From positions 107,401-171,400 of the forward strand of contig NMRB01001193.1 of NCBI GenBank assembly GCA_002633025.1: DNA of 64,000 nucleotides. The letters run 5' to 3'. This DNA is from Notospermus geniculatus (Eukaryota; Nemertea; Pilidiophora; Heteronemertea; Lineidae). Shown here one piece after another: positions 1-11,030 of this stretch. The notes beneath the pieces were generated by a model, which saw only the letters and a list, made by a program, of their open reading frames with translations, searched no databases and had not been told where the DNA came from. Position 1 is the first letter of the stretch. The number at the start of each line of letters is the position of its first letter. The position numbers and the translations under genes were made by a program.

Positions 1-320
1 TGCCTTATGCTCCTGCCTATACTTCTGCTTATGCTCCTGGCTATACTCCTGCCTATACTAGTGCCTATGATCCTGCCTATACTGCCTATGCTCCTGCCTA
101 TACTCCTGCCTATTCTCCTACCTATGCACCTGCCTATGCTCCTGCCTATACTCTTGCCTATGCTCCTGCCTATGCTCCTGCCTATACTCCTCCCTATACG
201 CCTGCCTATACTAGTGCCTATGCTCCTGCCTATGCTCCTGCCTATACTCCTCCCTATACGCCTGCCTATACTAGTGCCTATGCTCCTGCCTATGCTGCTG
301 CCTATACCCCTGCCTATACT
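1..320. repeat. 12-base minisatellite CTGCCTATRCTC
   Basis: About 27 head-to-tail copies of a 12-base unit (consensus CTGCCTATRCTC) fill the left edge of the window. One unit is shortened by exactly three bases near 88, so every reading frame is preserved. A larger block, seen twice around 178-290, shows higher-order duplication. The array is cut by the window edge, so its true length is unknown. Confidence 0.95.
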
Positions 321-335
321 CAGCGTTGTTGCTAA
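3..335 (+). CDS. Possible Pro-Ala-Tyr repeat protein, 3' end only
   Basis: Read from base 3, the minisatellite is open for about 110 codons without a stop and gives a four-residue repeat of the form P-A-Y-T/A. Tyr (always TAT) is invariant and the other positions are almost only Pro, Ala, Thr and Ser. The frame ends with QRCC and a TAA at 333-335. No ATG occurs in it, so a start or splice acceptor would lie to the left of the window. Composition is like that of structural or adhesive Tyr/Pro-rich secreted proteins, but no family is recognised. Because the unit is a multiple of three, all three frames stay open for long stretches; an alternative frame from base 7 gives an unlikely Leu/Pro/Met repeat. 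It may simply be non-coding satellite. Confidence 0.3.
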   Translation, partial: PYAPAYTSAYAPGYTPAYTSAYDPAYTAYAPAYTPAYSPTYAPAYAPAYTLAYAPAYAPAYTPPYTPAYTSAYAPAYAPAYTPPYTPAYTSAYAPAYAAAYTPAYTQRCC

Positions 336-1402
336 GGATTTGGCCAGACAGGTCAACGGGGCCCCCAGAAATTTTTTTTTCCAGAAGCCCTGAGATGTGA
401 TTTCCTGGCACCTGAGGCAGGATTTCGGCACCCCATCCACCTCAATTTTTTCCGTCTTTTTCCGCACACATGCATCAATTAGGTGCGATATGGGGGAGCA
501 ATATCAAGTATGGAACACCACACGTCAGCCAAAAAGCAGAAAACGTCGAATTGAATAAACAGTACACAATTAAGTCAACCAACCTCTTGTCTTTTAATAC
601 ATACTAACTTACCTAGCGAATGAATCAAACAGTTTCAATTGTTTGTATGGTTTGCGAGGCATTGTGACGCCGACTGTGATCGTGCATATGATCGGCCCAT
701 ACACGTGGTTATCGTGTGGCGGCTGTGTGCAGTGACGTCAGCACAGATCGGGCGGGAAACCTCCACACAGCAGCACGTGACTTGATAAAACCTTGGAGGA
801 ATTATACTGGAATTATAATTCCTCCAAGATAAAACCCACTTGCGATCGCAGAACAGACGGTGTCCGATATTATCAAACTTGATCACGTGGGACTTTCAGA
901 TCAATAGAATACAACCAGTTTTGTTTACTCTGAAAAGTTTTTTTGGTTCAGCTATTTTTTTCAGCCAGGTTGACAGATGTTATCAGCCGGGTATTTCACC
1001 CGGCTATTAACGACAACGCTGTCAATGGGTCTCTTCTGCGTAATGTCCGCGCACCACAAGCGAATGACATTACATCTTCACTGCGTGTCTTCCATGGCGA
1101 CGTCCGCGGAAGATACGAGGATGGTACGTGCATGACGCTGCATGTGGTATGCGGATGGTACACGGCGCGGAAGTTAGGTCAATTGTGCAGAGTACTGTAT
1201 TTCCATATCAGTCAAAAACATCACCGGCCTGAGATTTCTTGACGCTGTTGTCTCTGGCAGCAAGGCACATCACTCGATGGAACTGTAAACCCATCATAAT
1301 TTATTCTTCTTACCCGTTAGGTGCCTGCTACCCAGTGGAAAAATACTGTGGCTCTGCAGAGACCACCAGAAGAACAAACGCGTCATCGTACTCAGTTCCG
1401 AC
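336..1402. other. No gene recognised; upstream of CaaX gene
   Basis: Apart from the hairpin at 792-828, nothing was recognised here. The stretch should hold the promoter and 5' untranslated part of the gene starting at 1403. GATCACGTGG at 882-891 contains an E-box-like CACGTG core. A 99-codon open frame at 943-1242 has no recognisable content. Confidence 0.4.
792..828. repeat. Perfect 15-base-pair hairpin
   Basis: CTTGGAGGAATTATA at 792-806 is followed by a seven-base loop and its exact reverse complement at 814-828. The centre also contains a 14-base palindrome, GGAATTATAATTCC. It may be the remnant of a very short foldback element or a cruciform-prone site. Confidence 0.85.
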
Positions 1403-1577
1403 ATGTCTTCCGGTGAAATGGGCGAACAGGTCATATTCGAAGAGGACCACCTCCTGAAGGAGGCGCTGACGAAGTACGCCCACATGGCGCAGCCGTACCT
1501 TATGAGTCGTCCACCAGGCAAGAAGAAGATCCCAATCAAAGCAAAGGTTTCTCTACCCGGGGATGAATCAGAGAAAG
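1403..1577 (+). CDS. CaaX gene, coding exon 1
   Basis: This exon encodes 58 residues from the first ATG to a donor at 1578 (AAAG before GTAGGA). It is charged, with an acidic start and a basic stretch PPGKKKIPIKAKV near the end. No signal peptide or membrane segment is visible, so the protein should be cytosolic until prenylated. Confidence 0.7.
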
Positions 1578-4494
1578 GTAGGAATCTTTGAAACATCTTG
1601 TAGTTGTAGAGAAATCAGTATTTTCTTTTGTTTTGTAGTTGTGTTTTGGTGAACCCAATTATGTTGGTGTCAGCAGATCCTGATCTTCTGTCACTGATGG
1701 GTTAGACAGAGTAAGCTTCATCTCACTGCTCTTGGTTCAAAATTGGGTTGACAATTTTTCGTTACGGACGCCATGCACATACTTGGGGTCACGTCTGACT
1801 TGCAGAAGGATGTGATTCATCTTTCTGTGTAGGTACGGTACACTCCAAATTTATTTTTGACCTTTTGTTGACTTTGTTTGCTGTCATTGATTTGAAAAAT
1901 TTGATTGACTTTCTGTCTTTCTAAGTCATGCATTGATACAACTTGGAATTCTCAAACTGTGTGGTTTATAGTGCCTAAATATCGAGGTGTACGGAGAGTC
2001 AACACATCACAAGATGTGCAGAACACACCGGGTAGTGACGATGGTATGTGTTTGTGTGCATGTCAACTGTCTTAACAACATCGATAACACTGAAATGTTG
2101 GGTAACGACACATAGTGGACAGGGGTGGAGCTGGCTTTGGTCATGTATTTAGCCATATTGGTTGCCAAATCATGATGTATACAAATCCTAATGCATGCCC
2201 TTCAGTAAAAATCTAGCCAAAATGCATGGATTCAGCCAAATCGCAAACAAGAATTTGCCATTGGTGAATAGACTCTATCACTCCAAAAGAGTGCAGCACC
2301 TGACGGGTCAGCGTCATGACATCCTGCACGTCATTTCATGATGTCTTGAAGTGACACGAACAAAAGTCAAATTGTTTCCCCGACGTCATGATCGCCGAAA
2401 CAACTGGATTTTTTTCCCAGTCATGTCATGACATCATGACGTTGGACCATCAGGTGCTGCACTCTTTTGGAGTGATAGAGCTGACGATTGGGTAGGGCCT
2501 ACTCCATCCCTGAGAGGGATATACTGGATGCTAACACTGCACTCTCAAGCATCAAGATTATTCAGTGGAAAAAGACTAAAATCATCGGGATGGTTGGTGG
2601 CTAACAATGGGAATGCATGAAGTAACTTTAAGCGGATGATCCACTGTTGCAATTTTGGTTTGAGACGGGGTTGCGTTCCCTTGCGATTACCTAAGGACTT
2701 CCGATTGCCATATAAGGTAACCGCAAGGGAACGCAACCCTGTCTCAAGCCAAAATCGCAACAGTGGATCACCCGCTTCAGGGTGATATTCCTGGGGTATC
2801 ATCTTACTAACAAACATTATTCAATGCATCTCAGACGTTTTATTTTGTTGATCGATTCTATACCATAATGTTCCTTTTATTCTGCCTGTGTTTTTCCTGT
2901 CGTCTTTTACTCATTGTTCACTATTTCCCTTCCTTTCCTACTTTATGTTGAACATTCTTTCCATTGTTGTGTTTGAAGGAAAAATACACAACCCTTGGGT
3001 CTGATGAGCTAGTACTGGTACCAACCTGAAGCCTCTGTTTAGTAACACCAGAAAGGGTGTGTTCATTCTCATTTGAGACCAAGATTTGTGATCCTTGGGA
3101 AAACTAGAAAAGCTACGAATTTGAAAGTTAGAGGGATGATTCTATGGTGAAAATGATCAATATTGGATCAATTGTCAAGTCACTAAGTCACTAATTTTTA
3201 AAATGGTAACAATGAAACACCAAATTCTCATCCATTTGAGGAACTCTGGGCCAAATTCATAAAGGTGTTTAAGGACTAGACACAAGTAACTTCGTCAAAT
3301 GCATTGTGGAAGTGTGTGCATTTAGTGAAGTTACATGCATCTAAGTCTTAATCGCACGATGATCACCCTTTTTGAATACCCCCTCTGTGTTTTTTTCACC
3401 GTTCTGTACCAGTGTCCTAACAGTTTTTCACTGATGAATATTCACTTGAAGTAATTTAAGCACAAACACAATCAAAATTAAGGCAGTTCTACTGTCCCCA
3501 AAAGGAACATTATGGAATTGAAACAATGGTCTAGCCAGAATATGGCACCACGTAGACCAACTCACTTGTTGCAGTTGCATCGGTTGCCACGATGATGGGC
3601 TCAGCTTTAAAATGGCGGACAGTTTCCGTGACGACAGAGAAGAGAATGTCGAATGTTGCATCTACAAAACCTGGTGCCTCACAGTCACCTGCGACGTCCC
3701 CAGCTCCCCCTAAGGATCCAAAGTCAAAGCCAAAACCAGCATTGAAGAGACGGGAATCCTCAAGTGTTGCTTGTTCCGTCCAATAAGTCACTATTCCTTC
3801 CAATGGTATACCAGTAGTATGATAGAATTCCATCCCTGCGCCATTGACTCATCTGATCCCAGAGTCCAGCAGACGGCATCTAATTTTTCTCATTCATATC
3901 CTATGGCATTGATTGAAAACTATTTGAAGAGAGTTGTTTCTATCAACCATCTGAAGAATGTTTCTTCAAATTTATTTCTGAGACTTTAGAAAACTTCAGC
4001 AGAAGATACTGTCCGCTCAAACCTGGGAACAGATGATTTATGCACCATCCACACTATGCGACTCATTGCTATGTGATTAATCGGTCAAGTCGTGAGGGGT
4101 GGGCACCTTTGTGACTCTTCGCAAGCAGTTGCACGACTCAATCACAGACAGCTGGAAACGATCAGCCTTCAGCCTTGAGTGGTTGAACGTCTAGCGAATG
4201 TGATACTGGGGGTAGTTAAGTTGTATTTGGATCGCACCAGTGGGCTGCAACTATATGGTAAGATTTGATAAGAAGTGTGTGTATTGATTCCAATGCAAAC
4301 TTTTTTCAAATGACAAGATGTAATCTTTTCCCTTTCCCATTGCAGCCAAATGGAAAACAACAGGAGTTTCTAAACTGATAAGGAAGTTCAAGGCCGCTGG
4401 TATTGCAGCTGCCGTTGCAGAAAATTATGAACAAAGGCGGAAAGATGGGAGAGTCGATATGGATACAGGGAGCAAGGCTTGTGCTATTTTGTAG
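1403..4494 (+). CDS. Small gene with two alternative CaaX-ending last exons
   Basis: Coding exons are 1403-1577, 1972-2043, then either 3575-3786 or 4346-4494. Introns are GT-AG and all junctions are phase 1: exon 1 ends GAGAAAG before GTAGG, exon 2 starts after TTTATAG and ends before GTATG, and both last exons begin with two bases that complete the codon. The start is the first ATG of exon 1 (MSSGEMGEQVIFEEDH). Joining exons 1-2-4 gives 131 residues ending ACAIL; exons 1-2-3 end ACSVQ. Both ends fit the CaaX prenylation rule: CAIL (X = Leu) suggests geranylgeranyl, CSVQ (X = Gln) suggests farnesyl. Both tails are rich in Lys and Arg, as expected for a membrane-anchored cytosolic protein. 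The family was not recognised; the prenylation call rests on the C-termini alone. Confidence 0.65.
1972..2043 (+). CDS. CaaX gene, coding exon 2
   Basis: A 72-base exon, phase 1 to phase 1, between TTTATAG and GTATGTG. It reads VPKYRGVRRVNTSQ and continues to GSDD. Skipping it would keep the frame, so it could also be a cassette. Confidence 0.6.
2273..2480. mobile_element. MITE with perfect 31-base terminal inverted repeats
   Basis: The arms at 2273-2303 and 2450-2480 are exact reverse complements (start CTCTATCACTCCAAAAGAG). The 146-base interior has no coding potential. It lies in intron 2 of the CaaX gene. No clear target duplication was seen. Confidence 0.9.
2631..2776. mobile_element. 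Foldback MITE, about 60-base arms
   Basis: Arms 2631-2692 and 2715-2776 pair with few mismatches around a 22-base loop (left arm contains GGGGTTGCGTTCCCTTGCG). It is a second inverted-repeat element in intron 2 of the CaaX gene, unrelated in sequence to the one at 2273. Confidence 0.85.
2820..3570. other. Intron sequence, nothing recognised
   Basis: AT-rich intron of the CaaX gene. No exon, RNA gene or clear repeat was seen. Confidence 0.4.
3575..3786 (+). CDS. CaaX gene, alternative last exon ending CSVQ
   Basis: The acceptor is CTTGTTGCAG at 3565-3574. The exon enters in phase 1 and is open for 70 codons to TAA at 3784-3786. It contains LKWRTVSV, then a Ser/Pro/Lys-rich linker and a basic KRRESSS segment before ACSVQ. 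The KWRT segment resembles KWKTTGVS at the same place in the next exon, which suggests an old exon duplication. The opposite strand is also open here but has no recognisable content. Confidence 0.5.
4346..4494 (+). CDS. CaaX gene, alternative last exon ending CAIL
   Basis: A strong polypyrimidine tract (TTTTCCCTTTCCCATTGCAG) precedes the exon. It enters in phase 1 and reads KWKTTGVSKLIRKFKAAG, an Ala-rich amphipathic stretch, then EQRRKDGRVDM and KACAIL before TAG at 4492-4494. The CAIL box is a typical geranylgeranyltransferase I type sequence. Confidence 0.65.
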
Positions 4495-4730
4495 AGAAAA
4501 CAGTCAATCAGTAGCATGAGCTGTCTGTAGAGGTAACATTAAGGACTTCTTCCATGCTTCCAAATATTTTCTCAGGTCATTGCAGACTGTTGTCTGGTAT
4601 TAGTTCAGCATCGAAATCTTTTATATTTGGTAGTTCTGAGACACATGGATGTGTCTGAACCACCTGCTCAACTGAAGCAATATATGTATGTGATCTGAAC
4701 TTTTTAGTGACATAACAAACTAGACTACCG

Positions 4731-5032
4731 TACTGTGATCATGACAAACTACATTTTTGATGGTGTGACCGGTTTTCGTGGTACTAGGCCATGTAGGCCT
4801 AAGACTTTGCCGCCGGATTGCGGCGTTACTTGCTTTGCATCCGTAATTATTTTGTTATGTATCGAAAATAGAGATATTAATTTACCGCGAAATGTTTATG
4901 TCTCGCAGGCGCGCGCGTGAATAAACAGGAAAAAACGAGAGTACCACGAAACTGTTCTAACCAGAAAACTGGTCACTCGATCATACTGTGATCATGACAA
5001 TCTGCTGTGATCATGACAGATTACTGTGATCG
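4731..5032. repeat. Repeated CTGTGATCATGACA motifs
   Basis: The near-palindrome CTGTGATCATGACA occurs at about 4733, 4986 and 5005, with a partial copy at 5024. Between the outer copies, GTGGTACT and its complement AGTACCAC form a looser inverted pair, so this may be a decayed transposon. Confidence 0.4.
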
Positions 5033-5575
5033 AACTTTATATCACCTTATACACCATATGCATAATAATTTTTCTACATATACATGTATATTTTTATACG
5101 ACTTAACACACTGACTGCAAGCTACGAGTATACTCGTAATCGCAGATGTCCTCCCCATTGCCACTACGAGTATACTTGTAGTAGGGCTAATGCATTTTCT
5201 ATTAATGTTGGTCAGCTTGGTAATGACGAAAAGCCTTCCACTGATCATACTAGCAGTGGGGATTGACCAGATACATGTATATGGGAACACCCCAGAGGGT
5301 GTACAGCTACGACTCGCAGTTGGCAATATGAAATACCGGTAACTTGAAATAGACCTGGTAGTCATGGCAATGGCAGATAAAATGATAGCCATAGCAGTCA
5401 AAATAGAATCAGAATAGAATGTTATCTGAACTAGGCCTTGATGGCTGATCTCCACTAATTATGACACTTAGTTACTGATCTATATGTTTCTCTCATGTCT
5501 ACTTTAAATAATGTGATATTATTCCATTTTATGATATTATGTGAATAAGACTAATTACAAGCCTGGTGGCGTTAA

Positions 5576-6357
5576 GGTTCACGTAGTGAAGTTAGTGTCG
5601 AAAAAAATATCGCAATTGAGGGATACTGGGGCAGCATTTTAGAAATTCTGAACTTCCACCCGACATGGCCCTAAGGATAGTTCATTGGTTTGCCACCAGA
5701 GAAGTTACTATGGCACTACACGTAGAATCCAGGCAGTGCTCATCCAGGAGGCGATTACCTACACTCGACGAACGGTAGCCTGCTTTGTTCACCCACGTGG
5801 TGAAGATCGACTCATTATTCAGAGGGGAGGCAGGCAAGGCGTGTTGATTTCTAACTAGGCCTTTCATAAGAGTTATCTACATTAATAATTCATACCTTCT
5901 CTCAAAAAGCGGTTAGTTTATTGTAACCTTTCTCCCACAAAATGTATCATTTTACGCAAACAGCAAATTCGTTTGTGATGTTGATTTATACCTAACAATC
6001 CTGAAACCCCTACGCCTTCCAATAATAGGCTCGTCCTACCTGTGTTATTCTGCCATGTATTGGATATCGCGAATGCACTGGGCATTAAACGCAATTTTTA
6101 GGTCAACTAACGAATATTACGGTCCCAGAAGAAATCCGAAGCAGCAAATGTATATCTACTTTTGACTTATTAAGGTTATTCACTAAAAGTTCATCTTTAT
6201 CGAAGGTTATCCGATTTTATTGGCTTCCAATCTTCAGCCTCACAATGAAAGTTTCCTGTGTGAGTGCGAAGCCCTGGTTATGGTAATGTGAATAACCGCG
6301 CTATCGAAGAGTGAATCGGGCAAAACCGGTATGAAAATAATGGTCACTACGTGAACC
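5576..6357. mobile_element. Possible element bounded by 14-base inverted repeats
   Basis: GGTTCACGTAGTGA at 5576-5589 is the exact complement of 6344-6357. The interior shows no coding content. With only 14 matched bases the element call is tentative. Confidence 0.35.
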
Positions 6358-6891
6358 AATAATTTATCAACTACAGGTATTTGTCCCATATACATGTACC
6401 AGTACTGTTAGCAAAATCTATTTTGTAGTTTTATTTTCTTGTCATCTCCATCCTGTTTTTCATTTTTGCCCCCTCCGAATTTATCTGTAATCTCTGGCTG
6501 TATATTATTTTAATCAGAGGGATAAACAGTCTGCTGCTTATTTTGAATTTGAGTAATAGAGTAGATTAAGGATTAGTCTCAACTCAAGTAAAAGTGTTAT
6601 GCAAATTATCCATTCCAGCCAGAAATTTATCAGGAAAATTTGTTGGAGAATATCCCGTCCAAGAGATTGACTGTGATATGCTTTCTCAGGTAGCAATAAA
6701 AAAATTAGTTCTGAAATTCTCATGCTGTAAGTGTTTTTTTCCCAGATGGGGGAATCCCTGTTATTTGCATAGACTTACATGTCGGCTACCTATGTATTCG
6801 TACCGGCACACATACCACCCACAAAAGGTCCCACCAGTCTGTAGGAGTAGTCTCTACCCCCCCCCCCCTTATAAATATGACAAGCCCTTTC

Positions 6892-7358
6892 AGAGCACTC
6901 ATCTGGCACCTCAGTGTGAGGTGCAGGGAATTCCCAGGGTTCCCACGCAGTAGGGAAATCTGGAAAAAGTAGGGAAAATTTCAAAACCTTTTCCCGGTAG
7001 GGAAAAAGTAGGGAAAATTACTTCATCAACATCAAAAGCTGGAAAAGGTAGGGAATTTTAGTGACCTGCCAGTTTAAACCATTCAGAATGAGTGTAACTG
7101 ATGCTGTCACCTCGATTTTCTGAAATTATGGAGTGCCAATCCAGATGGACATGGAGGACATCATCCTCCCGCACGACTAGTTAGTAACCACATCAATGAC
7201 CTTCAGCATGTGTGATCAGGTTTTGGAATGTTCAGACCCTAAATCTTGGGGGAAACCCAGCGGAAATTGGTAGGGAAAAGGTAGGGAATTTTTTGGGATG
7301 AAAAGGGTGGGAACCCTGAATTCCTGTCACCTCACATTGCCATGCCAGATGAGTGTTC
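6892..7358. mobile_element. Inverted-repeat element with AGGGAAAA-rich interior
   Basis: Left end GAGCACTCATCTGGCACC and its imperfect complement near 7330-7358 bound the element; CAGGGTTCCCAC occurs inside the left arm and its complement in the right arm. The interior repeats GTAGGGAAAA several times. Confidence 0.7.
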
Positions 7359-7737
7359 TAACAAACCCTGTTGCCATCTGCATTTATTTCACAGAACTAC
7401 ATGTATAGTACGTTCAAATCATCTGGAGCTCGATGGGAGGACCCTTTGGTTGTCAAGCAGACCTTGGTATTGTTGGTGAAGTCTGGCTATTGAAATGCGT
7501 TTTATTCACAGGACACTTCCAGCCTATACCTGTGTTCAATTTCGAATCAAGGCCTAGTTGCATGTTCTATTTCGAACCAAGCATCAGCTGGTTAGAAAAC
7601 ACGCGAGTTGGACCGTTGAGAGTAAACCCTAAGTTCATTGTTGTCCGGTTACTAGGGGTTTGACTGACATACGCCCATCGAGCTCCAGATCATTTAAACG
7701 GACTATAGACAACTGCTCCACCACTATAGCCCTTGTT

Positions 7738-8216
7738 ACACTACATAAAAAACCCGTGTCGAACCCGGGTTTTTTCTGTCCACACCTGTTAAAAACGCGG
7801 TGTAATAATCCCCTCCGAGCTCGAACGGTTTTTGGAGGGCTTAAAGGAGTTAGACGCCGAAGTTGTAAACAAGCTGGTTTGTTTACAAACATGGTCGGCA
7901 AACTAGTTTTATTCCTTCGTGAAGGTGGCAGCACCAGTGGCGCCCCGTGATCGTTAGACTGGTGCCCGGTCCAACGCAACTCACTCACGATATTCACGTC
8001 AGTACAAATCACCGACAATAGGTGGCAGCACCGCAGGATAGAGAACCAGTGAGTGAGTGTTTACAACTTGGACGTCCAGCTCCTTTAATTTAGGTCCCCG
8101 TCACAAAATTTGAGTAGTGTTGATGGGCACCGGGCCTCAGGAGGGATTTTTCAGAGCCGGGCTAGACCCGGGTGTCAAAAAACCCGGGGATTTCTATGTA
8201 GTCTAACCACGGCTTA
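7738..8216. mobile_element. TA-type MITE interrupted by a TTAA-type MITE
   Basis: Outer arms begin AGCCCTTGTTACACTACATA and end TATGTAGTCTAACCACGGCTTA. TA or TATA flanks both sides. A second, uninterrupted copy at 34719-34963 shows what the element looked like before the insertion at 7845-8084. Confidence 0.85.
7845..8084. mobile_element. TTAA-flanked MITE, copy 1 (nested)
   Basis: Arms AGGAGTTAGACGCCGAAGTT and a degenerate complement ending CTCCT are flanked by TTAA at 7841-7844 and 8085-8088. TTAA target duplications are typical of the piggyBac and Kolobok superfamilies. Three more copies lie at 24547, 40797 and 44096. Confidence 0.9.
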
Positions 8217-9720
8217 TAGCTGCTATCAGTGTTGAAAGGGTTAAGAACAGGTGTCCTTGTCCATTCAGAATCAATGGGTGTTTCTACCGTCTCCTTGGCA
8301 ACAGAACGTCACAAATCTGTCAATTTCAGATGACACTCGGTGCACAAGCCTAGACCTAGGCCTGTTCAAGGAAATGTTACGTAACACTAGGCCTGTAATA
8401 GGACGAACTATGTAATCAACACAAAAAAGTCTAGTGCACCAGTTGGACTTGTCATAACAAGACCAGGAGTCGAGCTGTGACACAGGTAGACTTGGCAAGT
8501 GCCTGTAGGCTGTTGTTGGAGGCCCACATGAAGAAAAAGAGCAGTGTTCACGGTATCAACAAGTAAGTTATTCATGCAAATTTTCCTGTTTTTAGCCCGC
8601 TTGGCCACAAGGCCCAGCAGGGTTTATGCTGTGGTTGGGGTCATTGAGTGGTAGTCTGTCATGCGTTAGGAAAATTTCAAAGGGCTATATTTTGATAATG
8701 GTGTGAGTTATCATGTTGAAACTTTGTACACATGTACCTCTAGGTTATAGCAACTTGCAGACAACATTTTAGAGAAATCTGATTCTTGACATTGCCACTG
8801 GGTGCCAAAACCCAAATCACCTAAAGTGCTATTTCTCTCTAAATAGGAGACAGATCTTTGTCAAATTTTTATTGTGAGTATATCTACCGGTAATGAGGAT
8901 ACATAACACAAACCCCAGTTTTTAATTTGACCTGCCTTTGAAGGTCACAGAGGTCAAAGTTCGTCTGAAGTTACAAAGTTGGCACTTGTTGTAATGGTTT
9001 CAGCTATTACTTTGAAACTTTTGCACATATCTACCTCTAGCCTACTATAGCAACTCGCACACAAAATTTCGGCTAAATCTGATTCTTGACTTCGTTGCTA
9101 GGGGGCCAAAACAAGAAAAACAGTGTTATTTAGTTCGACGCCCTAAAACAAAGTGGCGGCTCTTTGTCAACTAATGACGATACATGGCATAATACCGGTA
9201 CTTTTATATGGCAACTTGGCGTGTTTGTACTTGAATAAGATATTCCTACCTCTATGCTGTCAAGCCAAGCGGGCACAGTGCCATTGGCACTATTTTTCTT
9301 GGGAGTCTTGATGGCCACATATTCCTGCTGTTACATTATCAGTTCTGGGGAAGTTTTCTATTTGTATTCCTGCAAAAAGTACCTTTCAAAATCCACTTTG
9401 TGAAAATGTACAGAGTGTGCACTCTGCATCTATGAATGTACAGGTCATTCTTTCCTTCAAACGACTTTTAAAATGGATCCATGACTTGAAATACAAAGTC
9501 AAACAATTTCTATACAAAATCATATTATTACTATATTCGATACATTTATAATAGATGAAAAGTGATGAGATAAATTTAACGATGATTGAAAAATGATCTA
9601 CACAAACCTAATCCGATGGTAACATTATCTAAAGATCACAGATTAAATCACAACTATTCAATAGCCACCAATTACAGCACTGAATACTAAGCGCCAACTC
9701 CAACGGAAAGTACAAAACAT
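8217..9720. repeat. Intergenic; two copies of a decayed dispersed repeat
   Basis: Segments at about 8690-8800 and 8985-9100 share GAAACTTT, CACAT, CTACCTCTAG, TATAGCAACT and AATCTGATTCTTGAC in the same order. No gene was recognised in the rest of the stretch. Confidence 0.5.
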
Positions 9721-9729
9721 ATAAATATT

Positions 9730-9926
9730 TGTGTGGCGTCTAGGAAAACCCGGCAGATGTCGTTGAATAATCAACAACGGCTGTCAGATTGCCTGTGCAT
9801 TGATCTACCGGTACTACTGTTACCTGTTACGTAGTACATTTCAGCCATGGAAATATGCGGGTTCACCAAGGCCATAACACTTTCCTCAAATGCAACATCC
9901 GACGGGTTTTCCTAGACCGCCACACA
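9730..9926. mobile_element. MITE with GCGGTCTAGGAAAACCCG ends, intact copy
   Basis: Left end TGTGGCGTCTAGGAAAACCC and right end GGGTTTTCCTAGACCGCCAC are inverted repeats. The copy at 58751-59562 is in the opposite orientation and carries an insertion, so this one supplies the empty-site sequence. Confidence 0.85.
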
Positions 9927-10136
9927 TTTGGTTTATAGACTGATGACATCAACTTGGTGAAAGTGGTTTACATGTCGTGAAAGACCCCTTCGAGAGTCAT
10001 CGATTTTTCGTCTGGGTGATGAAATCAGCGCAGTGCACGAGGCCCACATAGGCCTACCAAATTCATGCACTGTTGGCTTGGGCTAGGGATGAAAAAGGCT
10101 GGCTTTCGAAGGAGTCAAGATTTGGAACAAACATAT

Positions 10137-10256
10137 TGGGTCATATGAATAAAGACTAGCAAATGCTTTTACTTCAGATTTGTACAGCATTGCCTAGTGC
10201 ATTTGCATTGCAGAATTCAAGTAAAAGCATTTACTAGTCTTTATTCATATGACCCA
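10137..10256. mobile_element. 120-base MITE
   Basis: Arms starting TGGGTCATATGAATAAAGAC and ending with the exact complement pair for about 40 bases with few mismatches. Confidence 0.85.
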
Positions 10257-10419
10257 TTGAAGATCTGTTTTTCCATTACTGGTAACAAGCACTAAAATAC
10301 ATGTAGAGTTGTATGACGTGCACCAGTATGAATTATTGCACTCCAAATGTAAAGTTTTGCCCGACAACATGTCAGGAAGCAACTGGCCTGAGACGGACTA
10401 TTTATGTTTGACACCAGTT

Positions 10420-10805
10420 CTAGCATCCAATGGAAATACCTAGTATGTCACATTTTGTTGTTTTCGAGAAAAATGGGTTTATGTGGAATGACAACTTGGA
10501 AGAGTTTTGTTGTAGAAAACACTTCTAATTAAAAATATGTCATACAACAGGATTAAATGCAATTTGCTATGTTTTACCTCTGATTTCATGCTGAATTTGC
10601 AAAGGTAAAAACGTAGTAAGTCACAATTCTGATGACTTAGACGTAAAAACCGAGTAAGTGCACCACTGTCTTTCCGAGGCTTTGGCGAACATTTTGCAAA
10701 CAAAAACTGTTTATTATGATGAAACAATACCTATTAAGTACGAATTTGGCCTTAACTCATTTTTTCCAAAAATGTGACTTACTGGGTATTTCCATTGGAC
10801 GCTAG
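10420..10805. mobile_element. MITE with CTAGC(A/G)TCCAATGGAAATAC ends
   Basis: Left arm at 10420 and right arm ending at 10805 are inverted repeats of roughly 35 bases. The interior is AT-rich without coding content. Confidence 0.75.
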
Positions 10806-10944
10806 AGTTATCGTCTGGATGCACAGCCTTCAAGCTGTATATGTGACCCGCCGCCACAAAACCAGTGTAAAGTCGCATGGAACATGAGCCTAAACGTACT
10901 GGCACGACACCAGGAGATAAAGATAGAGATAGGATCACTCAGAC

Positions 10945-11030
10945 CTCTGCGTTACGTCATTCAGTTTCAGACTGAGGTTGTGGTTGAGATTTCGGCGGAC
11001 GTGTGCAGATCTTTGTCGTTTATGTCAATT
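10945..11030. repeat. Dispersed repeat also present at 30565-30740
   Basis: TTACGTCATTCAGTTTCAGA, GAGGTTGTGGTTG and GATTT(C/T)GGCGGA are shared with the anoctamin intron at about 30565-30740, where part is inverted. Confidence 0.55.

Noticed and set aside
7-393. Leu/Pro/Met-rich open frame starting with ATG in the left-edge repeat
   Set aside because: The repeat unit is a multiple of three, so several frames stay open. The Pro-Ala-Tyr frame is the more protein-like, and even that is uncertain.
943-1242. 99-codon open frame upstream of the CaaX gene
   Set aside because: No recognisable motifs, no splice or start context, and no phase link to the exon at 1403.
3531-3833. 100-codon open frame on the minus strand
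   Set aside because: It mirrors the CSVQ exon on the plus strand, which has a good acceptor and phase match; the minus frame resembles no known protein.
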